A stretch of DNA of 64,000 nucleotides, from positions 26,068-90,067 of IMG/VR virus record IMGVR_UViG_3300042888_000931; one strand, written 5' to 3'. Position 1 is the stretch's first letter; each line of letters begins with the position of its first letter. This stretch comes from a virus. Below the pieces are notes generated by a model. That model searched no databases. It had not been told where the DNA came from and saw only the letters and a list, made by a program, of their open reading frames with translations. Both the position numbers and the translations under genes were made by a program. This document shows positions 1 to 8,710 of this stretch, piece by piece.

Positions 1-2
1 GA

Positions 3-926
3 AATGTTATTATTAAAAAACTTTCTTATGCATCACAGGCATTGAATGAATCTGATGCCAGCCCAATTGGAACAAGGTTTGGAACTCCTATTTATCCTTA
101 TACAAAAACAGGAATATATTATGACTTCAAAAAACAAAATCCGTTTTCAATATATAATGGCTCATCTTCCTATTTGTATTTGACTAAAACAAGTGGAATA
201 CAGGTGAGAGGAAAACATGATCCTCTAGTAAACAGGGGTCTTTTAATTCCAATCAATAGCAGCAGAGCAAATGACTTTAAGGCAATTGCAATGCAGATGG
301 CAATTAGATTTGATGGAGAGTACTTCCCTTACGCACCTACACAAATATTTGAAATAGAAAGCAAAGATTCATACATAAAGTTCTACATGGTTGCAAGTGA
401 CCCAAGTGGAAGAAGAGCAAAAATTTATGCAATTGATGCAAAGACTGGCCTAGTCCAGAATGGTATAGGTTTTTATTGGAACGGAAAGATTGTTAAAGAG
501 CCAGTGCTGAGTCTTCAGGAGTGGGGATTCTTGGGTATAAGTTTTGCAGATAGCCTAGTGTTCTCATCTTTCGAGGGGGCCATAAGATTAACAGGGCCAC
601 TACTATTTAATAGCATTTCATATTACCAGTCAACAAACCTGCAGGAGGTTCAGAACGTTTCAGACAGACCCTGGTTTAGAGTAAAGGTATTGTCTGGGTC
701 TGTCCTAGATTGGGAGTTTTGGGATTCTCCTTCATTTAACTGGAATAAGGTTCTTGTTTTGGCAGAAACTAGTTATTATGGTGTCAATCCAGCAGAGGTT
801 TATAAGAGTTATACAGGAACCAATAAGTTGATTGTAGGGGATGATATACCTGTATCGTTAAAGAATTACGGATATTCTGTATATACGGATGTTAACTGGG
901 TCAAATACGTTGTCGATCCAGTTTAA
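3..926 (+). CDS. Partial phage structural protein, LamG-like region
   Basis: The reading frame is open to the left window edge, so the gene is cut and the TTG at 42 is not its true start. The visible 307 residues are rich in beta-strand-like Tyr/Ser/Asn sequence. A stretch around nt 440-620 (GIGFYWNGKIV, then FLGISFADS and GAIRLTGPL) looks like a LamG/concanavalin-type jelly roll of the kind found in minor tail or fibre proteins, and resembles a similar segment in the 1462-residue tail protein at 20606. It lies directly upstream of the portal region. A virion or tail-fibre role is inferred from composition and neighbours only. Confidence 0.55.
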   Translation, partial: NVIIKKLSYASQALNESDASPIGTRFGTPIYPYTKTGIYYDFKKQNPFSIYNGSSSYLYLTKTSGIQVRGKHDPLVNRGLLIPINSSRANDFKAIAMQMAIRFDGEYFPYAPTQIFEIESKDSYIKFYMVASDPSGRRAKIYAIDAKTGLVQNGIGFYWNGKIVKEPVLSLQEWGFLGISFADSLVFSSFEGAIRLTGPLLFNSISYYQSTNLQEVQNVSDRPWFRVKVLSGSVLDWEFWDSPSFNWNKVLVLAETSYYGVNPAEVYKSYTGTNKLIVGDDIPVSLKNYGYSVYTDVNWVKYVVDPV

Positions 927-931
927 TATGG

Positions 932-937
932 TATACT
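932..937 (+). promoter_or_regulatory. -10 element for a leaderless gene
   Basis: TATACT preceded by TGG (extended -10), with TTGTCG 16 bases upstream as a weak -35. The ATG at 945 lies 7 bases downstream, where transcription should begin, so the mRNA would start at its own initiation codon. Confidence 0.6.
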
Positions 938-944
938 TATGGAT

Positions 945-1331
945 ATGGATTCCTTAATAAACCCAAAAACTGGTGAACCGATTGTAAAGAATGTAAGACG
1001 ACAGGTCATTGAAAAGAACTATGACTGGGGCCTTTATGTGTACAAGAAGGCAAATGGCAAATGGTTTACAGATGGGAACGGCTCTGTGCTTAATATTCCT
1101 TCAGATAAAAACGATATTTCTAGAATGGCAGAATTAAAAAAGACTGCAATGTATTATGGAGATCCAGGAGATGGCACATGCGTGTTTGTTCCAGGACTAA
1201 CAAGAGTTTCTGAAGAAGAGTATTCTGAGCAAGTTGATAGGCTAAATGCTGGACTTATCCCTTCTCTAAATGACCTTGGAGCAGTACAAGCAGCCAAAGA
1301 CACTATTGCTAAATATGGGGATGAGGAGTAA
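945..1331 (+). CDS. Conserved hypothetical phage protein upstream of portal
   Basis: A 128-residue soluble protein of unknown function. An in-frame ATG also exists at 939, but that lies only one base past the -10 TATACT (932-937), upstream of the expected transcription start. The ATG at 945 is therefore preferred, read from a leaderless message. The sequence contains YVYKKANGKWFTDGNGSVLN and an Asp/Gly turn (YGDPGDGTCVF), with no recognisable catalytic motif, membrane segment or signal peptide. It ends two bases before the portal gene. A virion accessory role is possible but only positional. Confidence 0.7.
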   Translation: MDSLINPKTGEPIVKNVRRQVIEKNYDWGLYVYKKANGKWFTDGNGSVLNIPSDKNDISRMAELKKTAMYYGDPGDGTCVFVPGLTRVSEEEYSEQVDRLNAGLIPSLNDLGAVQAAKDTIAKYGDEE

Positions 1332-1333
1332 TC

Positions 1334-2926
1334 ATGGAAGACAACGATTATGAAATCTACGCAAGAATTGATGATCCAATAAAGAAGGATGACACATTCT
1401 CAAAGTCAGATCCATTTAGTGGTAACTGGGATACACTAAAATCTCTTGACGGACTAGAAGCAAATTTTAAAAGACGCATCAGCAGATCTTCAACTAAAAT
1501 GGTTGAACCAACAACACAATATACAACTGCAGCACTTGCTGGAAAAAGCGGTATTGATGGAGCACAATCAAAAGAGATCAACCCAGGACTAGTATATGTA
1601 AACGGCTATGGAATGTTCGATGTCATTACACCACCATGGAACCTTTATGAATTAGCAAACTACTACGATACTTCATTTGCAAACCACGCAGCAATTGATG
1701 CTAAGGTAGAGAACATCGTTGGTCTTGGTTATGAGTTCAAGGTTTCTCAAAGAACAATGATGAGACTTGAGTCATCAGAAGATAACAGTGCAACACAGAA
1801 GGCAAGAAAAAGAATTGAAAGAACAAAGATTGAAGCAAGAGACTGGCTAGAGTCACTTAATGACGATGACTCATTTACAGCCACAATGGAAAAGGTTTAC
1901 ACAGACCTACAGTCAACTGGAAATGGTTATCTTGAAATTGGAAGAACAACTCGTGGAGAAATTGGATACGTTGGACACATACCATCAACAACCATGCGAG
2001 TACGAAGACTGAAAGATGGTTATGTACAAATCATTGGAAATAAGATTGTTTACTTCCGTAACTTTGGGGCAAAGAATCAAAATCCACTAACAACAGATGC
2101 TAGACCAAACGAGATTATTCACTTTAAGCAGTACTCACCTCTCAACACATTCTACGGAGTGCCAGACATCATGTCGGCTATCAACTCACTTCATGGAGAC
2201 TCACTTGCTTCACAATACAATATTGACTACTTTGCAAACAAGGCAGTTCCAAGATACGTTGTAACACTAAAGGGTGCAAAACTTTCTGGAGATGCAGAAG
2301 ATAAGATGTTCCGATTCTTGCAGACAAATCTCAGAGGGCAGTCACACAGAACGCTATATATTCCACTTCCAGGTGATAGCGAAAATAACAAAGTCGAATT
2401 TAAGATGGAGCCCATCGAAGACGGTATACAGGACGGCTCATTTAAAGAGTATCGTAAGCAAAACCGTGATGATATCCTAGTAGCACATCAGGTGCCACTG
2501 TCTAAACTTGGAGGTGGCGATTCTGGTTCTATTGCAGCAGCACTTGCACAGGATCGCACCTTTAAGGAGCAGGTTGCAAGACCAGCACAGAGACAACTTG
2601 AAAAGATGATCAACAAGATTATTCGTGAAAAGACAGATATCATTGAGTTTGTATTTAACGAGTTGACACTGACAGATGAAATTGCACAGTCTCAAATTCT
2701 TGAAAGATACGTTAAGAATCAGATCATGACTCCTAACGAGGCAAGAGTTGTTTTGGACATGCCACAAAGAGATGGTGGTGATGAGGTCCTAGACCTTAAA
2801 CCAGAAGCAGCAGCAGAGGCAACTACTACAAGAGCCAGAGATGCTGAAAGAACAAACAACAACTCTGACAGTTCATCGACTGTCGCTGGACGAAACCCAA
2901 AGGGTGAAGGAAGAAAAACTCCTTAA
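1334..2926 (+). CDS. Portal protein
   Basis: 530 residues, a normal size for a dodecameric portal at the capsid vertex, through which DNA is pumped and the tail attaches. Family features of PBSX/HK97-type portals are visible: PPWNLYELANYYDTSFANH near residues 95-115, the segment YFANKAVPRYVV near 300, and the C-terminal block VPLSKLGGGDSGSIAAALAQ followed by RTFKEQVARPAQRQLEKMI. The tail is Ser/Asn/Lys-rich and probably disordered. The next gene is the capsid maturation protease, the usual order. The terminase genes lie about 38 kb away rather than directly upstream. Confidence 0.93.
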   Translation: MEDNDYEIYARIDDPIKKDDTFSKSDPFSGNWDTLKSLDGLEANFKRRISRSSTKMVEPTTQYTTAALAGKSGIDGAQSKEINPGLVYVNGYGMFDVITPPWNLYELANYYDTSFANHAAIDAKVENIVGLGYEFKVSQRTMMRLESSEDNSATQKARKRIERTKIEARDWLESLNDDDSFTATMEKVYTDLQSTGNGYLEIGRTTRGEIGYVGHIPSTTMRVRRLKDGYVQIIGNKIVYFRNFGAKNQNPLTTDARPNEIIHFKQYSPLNTFYGVPDIMSAINSLHGDSLASQYNIDYFANKAVPRYVVTLKGAKLSGDAEDKMFRFLQTNLRGQSHRTLYIPLPGDSENNKVEFKMEPIEDGIQDGSFKEYRKQNRDDILVAHQVPLSKLGGGDSGSIAAALAQDRTFKEQVARPAQRQLEKMINKIIREKTDIIEFVFNELTLTDEIAQSQILERYVKNQIMTPNEARVVLDMPQRDGGDEVLDLKPEAAAEATTTRARDAERTNNNSDSSSTVAGRNPKGEGRKTP

Positions 2927-2947
2927 TGTCCAATTTGTCCACAATGT

Positions 2948-2975
2948 GATACTTATATAAAACGGAGGGTATAAT
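2948..2975 (+). promoter_or_regulatory. Candidate promoter before the protease/scaffold gene
   Basis: TGTGATACTT at 2945-2954 resembles the extended -10 used elsewhere in the window, and its transcript would include the Shine-Dalgarno CGGAGGG (2963-2969) 9 bases before the ATG at 2979. A second TATAAT (2970-2975) lies just before the start and could drive a leaderless GTG at 2982. Which one is used cannot be decided from sequence. Confidence 0.45.
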
Positions 2976-2978
2976 ATA

Positions 2979-4316
2979 ATGGTGAGCAATATATCCAAGG
3001 CCCATTGGAACTCAGATGGGGAAAATTTACGTCTTTCCATGCCACTTACTAAGGTGGACAAGGAGCGTAGAGTTGTTTCTGGATTTGCATCTTTAGACAA
3101 TGTTGATAAGCAGGATGACATTGTAACAGCAGAAGCATCAATGGAGGCTTTTGCAAAATTCCGAGGGAACATTAGAGAAATGCATCAGCCACTAGCAGTA
3201 GGCAAGATGGTATCATTCAAAGCAGATAAGTATTTTGATCCAGAATCAAAGAAGTTTTATAACGGAGTATTTGTATCAGCATATGTTTCAAAGGGTGCAC
3301 AAGATACTTGGGAAAAAGTTCTAGATGGAACACTAACTGGTTTTTCTATTGGTGGACGTATGAACAAGTGGGATGAAGGGTTTGACGAGAAGTCAGACAA
3401 GGCAATTAGAATTATTAAGCAATATGATTTGATTGAGTTGAGTCTTGTAGATTCCCCAGCAAATCAATTTGCAAACATTGTATCTGTTGAAAAGGTTGAC
3501 GGAGTAGATGTTATTAAGGGTGACGAAACAGTTTTAGAGAATGTTTTTTATGATAAGGAATCAGGTCTCGTAATGGTTTCAGAAAATGAGTCAGAGGTAA
3601 GCCCAACTACTGGTGAGCAAATGGAAAACATAGGTTTCGTTGAAAAAACGGATAATGAAAAGACAGACATGATAAAATTCTTAGTTGATAGTGCTAAAGG
3701 CATTAATACTTCTAAGATTAACAAGGAGGTACAACCTATGACAAAATCAAAAACACAAGTTGAAAAGACAGACGTAATTGAAGATGTTGTGGTCGCTCCA
3801 GAGGCAGATGCAGCAGTTGCAGAGGTTACTGAAGAAATTACAAAGGCAGAAGAGACAGAAACAACAGAGGTTGTTGAAGTTGAGAAGGCACTTGTAGATA
3901 TCAACGGAGAGGCACCAGTTGCCGACTCAGTTGAAGCAGTAACAGAAGCAGTTGTAGAAGTATCTAAGTCAGAAGAGGTAATTGCAGAAGCAGTTACTGA
4001 AATGAAGAATACTCTAGAATCAGCCTTTAGCGATCTAGTGTCAACAGTAAAGTCTTTGCAAGCAGAAGTAGAACTTCTTAAGTCTTCAAAGGTCGATGTT
4101 GATACAGTAAAGGATTCATTTGCAGCAGTTGCAAAAGATATTGCAGCAGTATCAAATGAGTTTAATGAATTTGGAAAACGAGTAGACGCTGTGGAAGCAG
4201 ACACCGCATTCCGAAAGTCTGGAGATATCGGCGATATCTTTCAGAATCAACCTGAAACGGTTGAAAAATCCCTATGGGGCGGTAGTTTCCTCAAAACAGC
4301 CGATCTATTCAAATGA
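2979..4316 (+). CDS. Prohead protease with C-terminal scaffold domain
   Basis: 445 residues. The N-terminal ~165 residues form an XkdF/HK97-type prohead serine protease: VSGFASLDNVDKQDDIV, then His69 in REMHQPLAVG and Ser123 in LTGFSIGGRMN, followed by LIELSLVDSPANQFANIV. Such proteases cut scaffold and capsid during head maturation. Residues ~250-445 are Glu/Val/Ala/Lys-rich, predicted helical and coiled-coil, as in scaffold proteins, and end in an aromatic LWGGSFLKTADLF. A strong internal ribosome site makes the C-terminal part separately translatable (next entry). The stop overlaps an ATG at 4313, but the capsid start is placed at 4340. Confidence 0.87.
   Translation: MVSNISKAHWNSDGENLRLSMPLTKVDKERRVVSGFASLDNVDKQDDIVTAEASMEAFAKFRGNIREMHQPLAVGKMVSFKADKYFDPESKKFYNGVFVSAYVSKGAQDTWEKVLDGTLTGFSIGGRMNKWDEGFDEKSDKAIRIIKQYDLIELSLVDSPANQFANIVSVEKVDGVDVIKGDETVLENVFYDKESGLVMVSENESEVSPTTGEQMENIGFVEKTDNEKTDMIKFLVDSAKGINTSKINKEVQPMTKSKTQVEKTDVIEDVVVAPEADAAVAEVTEEITKAEETETTEVVEVEKALVDINGEAPVADSVEAVTEAVVEVSKSEEVIAEAVTEMKNTLESAFSDLVSTVKSLQAEVELLKSSKVDVDTVKDSFAAVAKDIAAVSNEFNEFGKRVDAVEADTAFRKSGDIGDIFQNQPETVEKSLWGGSFLKTADLFK
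3738..4316 (+). CDS. Nested in-frame scaffold protein (internal start)
   Basis: Inside the protease gene, AAGGAGGT (3723-3730) lies 7 bases before ATG 3738, which is in frame at codon 254. It would give a 192-residue protein, MTKSKTQVEKTDVIEDV onward, comprising just the helical scaffold-like domain. This matches the lambda C/Nu3 arrangement, where protease and scaffold share a C-terminus. The ribosome site and frame are seen directly; production of the short form is inferred. Confidence 0.65.
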   Translation: MTKSKTQVEKTDVIEDVVVAPEADAAVAEVTEEITKAEETETTEVVEVEKALVDINGEAPVADSVEAVTEAVVEVSKSEEVIAEAVTEMKNTLESAFSDLVSTVKSLQAEVELLKSSKVDVDTVKDSFAAVAKDIAAVSNEFNEFGKRVDAVEADTAFRKSGDIGDIFQNQPETVEKSLWGGSFLKTADLFK

Positions 4317-4339
4317 ACAAATCACTAGGAGGTGACAAT

Positions 4340-5473
4340 ATGTCAGAAGAAATAATCAAAAACCAGCCAGGCGAGAGTGCAAATCTAGGAGGAACAACTC
4401 CAGGTCTGTACCAAGGCCAAGGTGCTTTCGCATCAGGTGGAATTGGTGGAGTAAGTAACCCAGGTGCAGATACACTTGGAAATATTCCAACAGCAACTCT
4501 TGGATCTACAAGCGGAGCAAACGCTGTTAACCCTAGTGGTTCAGCGGCTTCTGGAATTTTGCGCCCTGAGCAGGCACGTCGTTTTATCGACTATGTTTGG
4601 GACGCAACAGTATTAGCAAAGGATGGCCGTCGTGTAACAATGAAGGCTAACTCAATGGAACTTGAGAAGGTAAACGTCGGTGAGCGTGTAATTCGTGCAG
4701 CAGCGCAAGCAGTTGGTAACTACACAAACACAGGTGCAACATTCTCTAAGGTCGAACTTACTACCAAGAAGATTCGTCTTGATTGGGAAGTAACAGCAGA
4801 ATCATTGGAAGATGGTGTAGAAGGTGACGCTCTAGAAGATCACTTGGTACGCTTGATGACCAACGCATTCGCAAATGATATCGAAGATCTCGCTATCAAT
4901 GGTGATGGTGCAACAGGAGCATTCTTGTCAATCATGCCAGGCTTTATCAACAAGGTAAAGACAAACGGAGATGCACATGAGTCAGTAGTGACCGTAGCAG
5001 ATAATGCTTGGACACCTGATGTAATGCAGGGCATCATCAATGCAATGCCACGTAAGTATCGTGCACTTAAGAACAATCTTAAGTTCTACGCAGGTACAGA
5101 TGCATTCGGTGGAATCGTTAAGAACAACGGTACACTTGCTGATGCAGTAGCAGAAGCATTTGCTGGACAGGTCCCAGGATCAACCCAGGCAAACCGCCAG
5201 TCATACCTTGATGGTATCGGACAGACATTCGGTGGAGCACGTACAACACGTGTTCTCGGAATTGAAGTTCAGGAAGTTCCTTACTACCCAGCAGGCTATA
5301 TCGATTTGACATTCCCTGCAAACCGTGTATGGGGATTCCAGAGAGATATCACTGTAAACCGTGAGTACGTAGCGAAGAAGGATACAATTGAATACACTGT
5401 ATTCGTTCGCTTCGGTATCAACTGGGAAGAAGAGGATGCAATCGCATTCGCTGACGCTGCTTCAGATTCATAA
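4340..5473 (+). CDS. Major capsid protein
   Basis: 377 residues from the ATG at 4340, preceded by AGGAGGTGA (4327-4335) with 4-base spacing; the upstream in-frame ATG at 4313 has no such site. An HK97-fold capsid subunit is indicated by the long central helix and beta-hinge pattern (RVIRAAAQAVGNYTNTGA, KKIRLDWEVTAESLEDGVEG, FANDIEDLAINGDG) and the late GFQRDITVNREYVAKKDTIE, with a Gly/Ser/Asn-rich N-terminal arm. It follows the protease/scaffold gene. Codon use differs from neighbours: nearly all Arg codons are CGT or CGC, whereas adjacent genes favour AGA, as expected for the most highly expressed gene. A strong terminator follows. Confidence 0.93.
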   Translation: MSEEIIKNQPGESANLGGTTPGLYQGQGAFASGGIGGVSNPGADTLGNIPTATLGSTSGANAVNPSGSAASGILRPEQARRFIDYVWDATVLAKDGRRVTMKANSMELEKVNVGERVIRAAAQAVGNYTNTGATFSKVELTTKKIRLDWEVTAESLEDGVEGDALEDHLVRLMTNAFANDIEDLAINGDGATGAFLSIMPGFINKVKTNGDAHESVVTVADNAWTPDVMQGIINAMPRKYRALKNNLKFYAGTDAFGGIVKNNGTLADAVAEAFAGQVPGSTQANRQSYLDGIGQTFGGARTTRVLGIEVQEVPYYPAGYIDLTFPANRVWGFQRDITVNREYVAKKDTIEYTVFVRFGINWEEEDAIAFADAASDS

Positions 5474-5494
5474 TCTGTAAACAGTACCTTTAAT

Positions 5495-5524
5495 GGGGGG
5501 CGGGAGTTCACTCTCCTGTCCCCC
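5495..5524 (+). terminator. Intrinsic terminator after the capsid gene
   Basis: A 12-bp stem, GGGGGGCGGGAG with CTCCTGTCCCCC (two G-U pairs), closes a 6-base loop and is followed by TTAATACTTTAAT. It separates the capsid gene from the next gene, which has its own promoter. Confidence 0.8.
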
Positions 5525-5536
5525 TTAATACTTTAA

Positions 5537-5545
5537 TGATATAAT
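5537..5545 (+). promoter_or_regulatory. Extended -10 promoter
   Basis: TGATATAAT is a perfect extended -10. Transcription would start near 5552, directly at the AAGGAGG ribosome site of the gene at 5564, giving a very short leader. It sits just after the capsid terminator. Confidence 0.6.
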
Positions 5546-5563
5546 ACAAACAAGGAGGATACA

Positions 5564-6010
5564 ATGGAAAATAATGATTACAACAAGCCATTTTCAGTAG
5601 AAAATGTAGAAGAGCCAGCACACGTTGAAGCCCCAGTGGTCGAGACACCAGCAGAGCCAGTAGTAGAGCCAGTCGTAGAGCCAGTAGTTGAGGCACCAGT
5701 TGAGGTAGCAGTCGAATCACCAGTTGTCGAAGCACCACCAGCAGAAGAGCCAGTTCAATCACTAGGATTTACAGAAACAGGTGCTATTGGATCAATGGCA
5801 GCAGATGGTCCAAAGAAAGATATTAAGCCAGAACTAGGCCTTGCAGACAAGGTTGCTATCTACTCAACAAGCAATGTTCGTTGGGAAGAAGCAAATGGAG
5901 CAATCTACAAGGGTGTTAATATTGTAACAAAAGACCAAGCAGACAAGTGGCTAACTCGTTCACATGTTCGCATCGCAACACCCGAAGAAGTCCAAAAGGT
6001 TTTAGGGTAA
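5564..6010 (+). CDS. Capsid-adjacent protein with Glu/Val/Pro repeats
   Basis: 148 residues in two parts. Residues ~15-65 are a low-complexity array of VEP/VVE/VEAP units (PAEPVVEPVVEPVVEAPVEV), probably an extended acidic linker. Residues ~90-148 form a compact domain containing VAIYSTSNVRWEEANGAIYK and DKWLTRSHVRIATPEEV. It has strong translation signals (AAGGAGGATACAATG) and its own promoter after the capsid terminator. The position between capsid and connector suggests a head accessory or decoration protein; function is inferred and no family name is certain. Confidence 0.7.
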   Translation: MENNDYNKPFSVENVEEPAHVEAPVVETPAEPVVEPVVEPVVEAPVEVAVESPVVEAPPAEEPVQSLGFTETGAIGSMAADGPKKDIKPELGLADKVAIYSTSNVRWEEANGAIYKGVNIVTKDQADKWLTRSHVRIATPEEVQKVLG

Positions 6011-6016
6011 TTTAGC

Positions 6017-6913
6017 ATGGAGATATTGAGAGTTTCGCCATATGCAGAAGTACCTGCTAATTTTGTAATTCCTGCGGGGATTGTAGATGCAGATATAACT
6101 GTTACCATAACGGATATGGCGGACCTTTCAATTTCAACATCAACATTTACAGAGTCTTCTTCTGGAGAAACATTAGAGATTTCTTTGCCAGGAAAATATG
6201 ACTCTTCATACAGAGTTGAGATTGTCAAAGATCTTGGAACATCAGATGAGCAAATTTTACAAGATGAGACATACGAGATAGTTAGACCGTATATTGATCC
6301 ATCAACAAAAGCAACAACAGCATCAGACATCGCAGCCTATGCATTAAATGAGGAAATTGCTAGAGCAATTATTGACTCAATAATCCCAGAAGGATTTTAT
6401 TATAAGAAAAAAGTTTTACATTTTACAGGAACAGGTGCCGACTATCTTCCAATCTGGGACGATGTTAAAAAAGTTTTAGCGGTATATGAAAACAATAAGT
6501 TAGTAGAAGATAGACAATACGAAGTATCATCAGACAAGACGGCGATTATAGAAAAGTCTTCTGATAACATCAATCGTGCAGAGTCTTCTCCACTAGTTTT
6601 ACCAGCAGCAGCATCAGATTCTTTGGACCCACAGTTTGTATATAGAGGGTTTGGCAAAACATGGGACTACCTAATAACTGTTGAGTATGGATATACAACA
6701 GTTCCATCAGACATTATCAGAGCAACAGAGATGCTAGTCCACGATTTAGAGTGTGGAAAGTTAGATTATTACAAGAGATTTATTTCTTCTTACAACACAG
6801 ATCAATACAGAATTCAGTTTGATAAGGGTCTTTTCGAAGGAACAGGAAATATAATTGTAGACAAGATACTTTCTAAGTATGCTAAGTCTATTACAAAACT
6901 TGGGGTGTTGTAA
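6017..6913 (+). CDS. Head-tail connector (adaptor) with N-terminal beta domain
   Basis: 298 residues. The first ~95 look like an Ig-like or other beta domain (ITVTITDMADLSISTST, YRVEIVKDLG). The rest resembles HK97 gp6-type adaptors: helical, with VPSDIIRATEMLVHDLECGK near residue 235 and a C-terminal IIVDKILSKYAKSI. Adaptors ring the portal and begin the neck. The following genes have the sizes expected for head-closure, gp10-like and tail-terminator proteins. Arg codons here are mostly AGA, unlike the capsid gene. Confidence 0.65.
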   Translation: MEILRVSPYAEVPANFVIPAGIVDADITVTITDMADLSISTSTFTESSSGETLEISLPGKYDSSYRVEIVKDLGTSDEQILQDETYEIVRPYIDPSTKATTASDIAAYALNEEIARAIIDSIIPEGFYYKKKVLHFTGTGADYLPIWDDVKKVLAVYENNKLVEDRQYEVSSDKTAIIEKSSDNINRAESSPLVLPAAASDSLDPQFVYRGFGKTWDYLITVEYGYTTVPSDIIRATEMLVHDLECGKLDYYKRFISSYNTDQYRIQFDKGLFEGTGNIIVDKILSKYAKSITKLGVL

Positions 6914-7362
6914 TGACAGTTTGCGAAACTCCAGACTTCATGTTTCCAATGCAGGCCTCTCTTTATCACCCAATCATTGAGCAGGGTGACTTTGGAGCAA
7001 TTAAAAAACAATGGGTTTTAGATAGAACCTTTGCCTGTAGTTTTTCATCAGGTGGATCAGCATTCAAAGAGGATGTAAAGCCAAATGTTAACATTACTCA
7101 GAACTCACTACTGGTCGGAAGAACAAAATCAGACATAAGAATATCTTCAAGAGACAATAAAAATGCACTAACAAACATATTAATAACGGATATCAAAGAC
7201 CAAGAAGGAAATCTAATATACATGGAAACCTCTGGCGTTAGATCTGGAAAGCCAACTCTTTTTGAAATAGCAACATGCGAACCATTCGTAGGCCCTTTCG
7301 GAGTTGTAGAGTCATTTAAGTTAGTTATTAGAAGATCAGAAAATCAATCAGGTGACCTATGA
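6913..7362 (+). CDS. Putative head-closure (stopper) protein
   Basis: 149 residues, translationally coupled to the previous gene through TAATG. It is beta-rich, with FACSFSSGGSAFKEDVKP, SLLVGRTKSDIRIS and a C-terminal VVESFKLVIRRSE. Small beta proteins at this position usually plug the connector before tail joining. The assignment rests on position and size; no diagnostic motif is visible. Confidence 0.5.
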   Translation: MTVCETPDFMFPMQASLYHPIIEQGDFGAIKKQWVLDRTFACSFSSGGSAFKEDVKPNVNITQNSLLVGRTKSDIRISSRDNKNALTNILITDIKDQEGNLIYMETSGVRSGKPTLFEIATCEPFVGPFGVVESFKLVIRRSENQSGDL

Positions 7363-8033
7363 AACCAGTATACAATTCTAAGAAGTTTAAAAAAGAAATG
7401 AACAACATTATGAACTACTCTATTGGTTTCTTGGACGGTGTTCAAAGAGGAAAGACTCCATTCTTAAGATCTTTAGGAGCACAAACCGTAGAAGTAATGA
7501 AGCAGTTTGTGGACTCAAATGCAAGGGTAAATCCAGAGATGCTTCACCATATATACGAGTGGAACAGAACAGGAAGCCCAGGGGCAAGACTATACGACAT
7601 AGAGTTTACAACTAGTAATATCGGACTATCTTTTAAATCATCTTTCCGTCAATCATCATCAATCAAGGATGGATCGAAGGTTCCTTTCTACGACAAAGCA
7701 AGAATTATTGAAAGCGGAGCCTCTGTATTAATTAAGCCAAGAACTTCAGAGGTTTTGGCTTTTGAAGAAAATGGAGAAACTGTGTTTACAAAAAAGCCAA
7801 TTAAGATTAGTAACCCTGGAGGAGAAGAAGCACAGGGTGGATTTGAAAAAACACTAGATCTATTCTTTAATAGATATTTTTCACAATCATTCTTGAGAAC
7901 TAGTGGAGTTGCAAAGTATCTTGAAAACCCACAGGTATATAAAAAGAATTTAAGAGCAGGGAAAGCAAGAGGAAGAAGCAAGGGCGTTTCAGTAGGATAC
8001 GTCTGGGTTGCTAATGCTGGAGTAGGTGCATAA
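7359..8033 (+). CDS. Neck protein, HK97 gp10-like (tentative)
   Basis: 224 residues, start overlapping the previous stop by four bases. The N-terminus is helical (NNIMNYSIGFLDGVQRGKTP, VEVMKQFVDSNARVNPEMLH), the middle is beta, and the C-terminus is very basic (LRAGKARGRSKGVSVGYVW). The helical start plus beta core resembles HK97 gp10-type tail-completion proteins, which lie between closure and terminator genes. Confidence is moderate because the sequence is divergent. Confidence 0.5.
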   Translation: MKPVYNSKKFKKEMNNIMNYSIGFLDGVQRGKTPFLRSLGAQTVEVMKQFVDSNARVNPEMLHHIYEWNRTGSPGARLYDIEFTTSNIGLSFKSSFRQSSSIKDGSKVPFYDKARIIESGASVLIKPRTSEVLAFEENGETVFTKKPIKISNPGGEEAQGGFEKTLDLFFNRYFSQSFLRTSGVAKYLENPQVYKKNLRAGKARGRSKGVSVGYVWVANAGVGA

Positions 8034-8644
8034 TGGCAGCAGCAATTCATCATCCACCAACAATTATTAATGCTTACTTAGCAGCCAAGATTGGTCCAAG
8101 TTTTGGTTCCTCTGGAACTACATACTTTTTCCCTACACTTCCTACCCAAATAGACGATCTCATAAACACGTTTCCTCAGAGTAACGGTGTCTTTGGAGTA
8201 TACGACAGAATGTTCAAGATGAGAAGAGAGGCTTTTCCATACATTAAGTGTGAGCAACTCTTATATTATTTTTATTCTGTAGGTGAGGATGCACAAAAGA
8301 ATATGATAATTACTCAGCAAGAGATAAGTGATCTGCTTGATAATGGTGATGACTCAGCAAAAGACCTAAATGAGTGGGCTGCAGCAAACATAGACTACGA
8401 AACAATAGACTCCAAGCCATGCTTCTTTCATAACTTCAAGATCTATCAATTAGAAGAGACACGAGATATTGTTGACTTTGCCACAGCCCGTACTTATGCG
8501 GGTAACAAGATAATTATTGACTATGACTGGCACCCAGAATATGTTTACCAGGGTGCCCCATGTGAAAAAATAGGCATTGTAAAAGGTAGTTTTACTTGCA
8601 TAAAGACAGATGAAAATAAGTTAGTCTGGGATAAAAACACCTAA
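8033..8644 (+). CDS. Putative tail terminator protein
   Basis: 203 residues, coupled by TAATG to the previous gene. It begins with a helix (MAAAIHHPPTIINAYLAAKI), contains QIDDLINTFPQSNGVFGVYD, and ends in beta-rich YVYQGAPCEKIGIVKGSFTC. It sits directly before the tail tube gene, where the tail terminator usually lies. Function is inferred from synteny. Confidence 0.5.
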   Translation: MAAAIHHPPTIINAYLAAKIGPSFGSSGTTYFFPTLPTQIDDLINTFPQSNGVFGVYDRMFKMRREAFPYIKCEQLLYYFYSVGEDAQKNMIITQQEISDLLDNGDDSAKDLNEWAAANIDYETIDSKPCFFHNFKIYQLEETRDIVDFATARTYAGNKIIIDYDWHPEYVYQGAPCEKIGIVKGSFTCIKTDENKLVWDKNT

Positions 8645-8655
8645 TAAAAAGCCTG

Positions 8656-8661
8656 TATAAT
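8656..8661 (+). promoter_or_regulatory. -10 element before tail tube gene
   Basis: TATAAT in GCCTGTATAATTAAGG, in the 66-base gap before the tube gene. It would give a leader of about 45 bases carrying the AGAGGTGAG ribosome site. Confidence 0.5.
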
Positions 8662-8710
8662 TAAGGTGAGGAAACAACCCCCTTTTAATAAAATGAAAGA
8701 GGTGAGATAT

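Noticed and set aside
3548-4204. 218-residue minus-strand ORF rich in Ser/Thr
   Set aside because: It lies wholly inside the protease/scaffold gene, reads the complement of GAA/GCA codons, and has no promoter or start signal.
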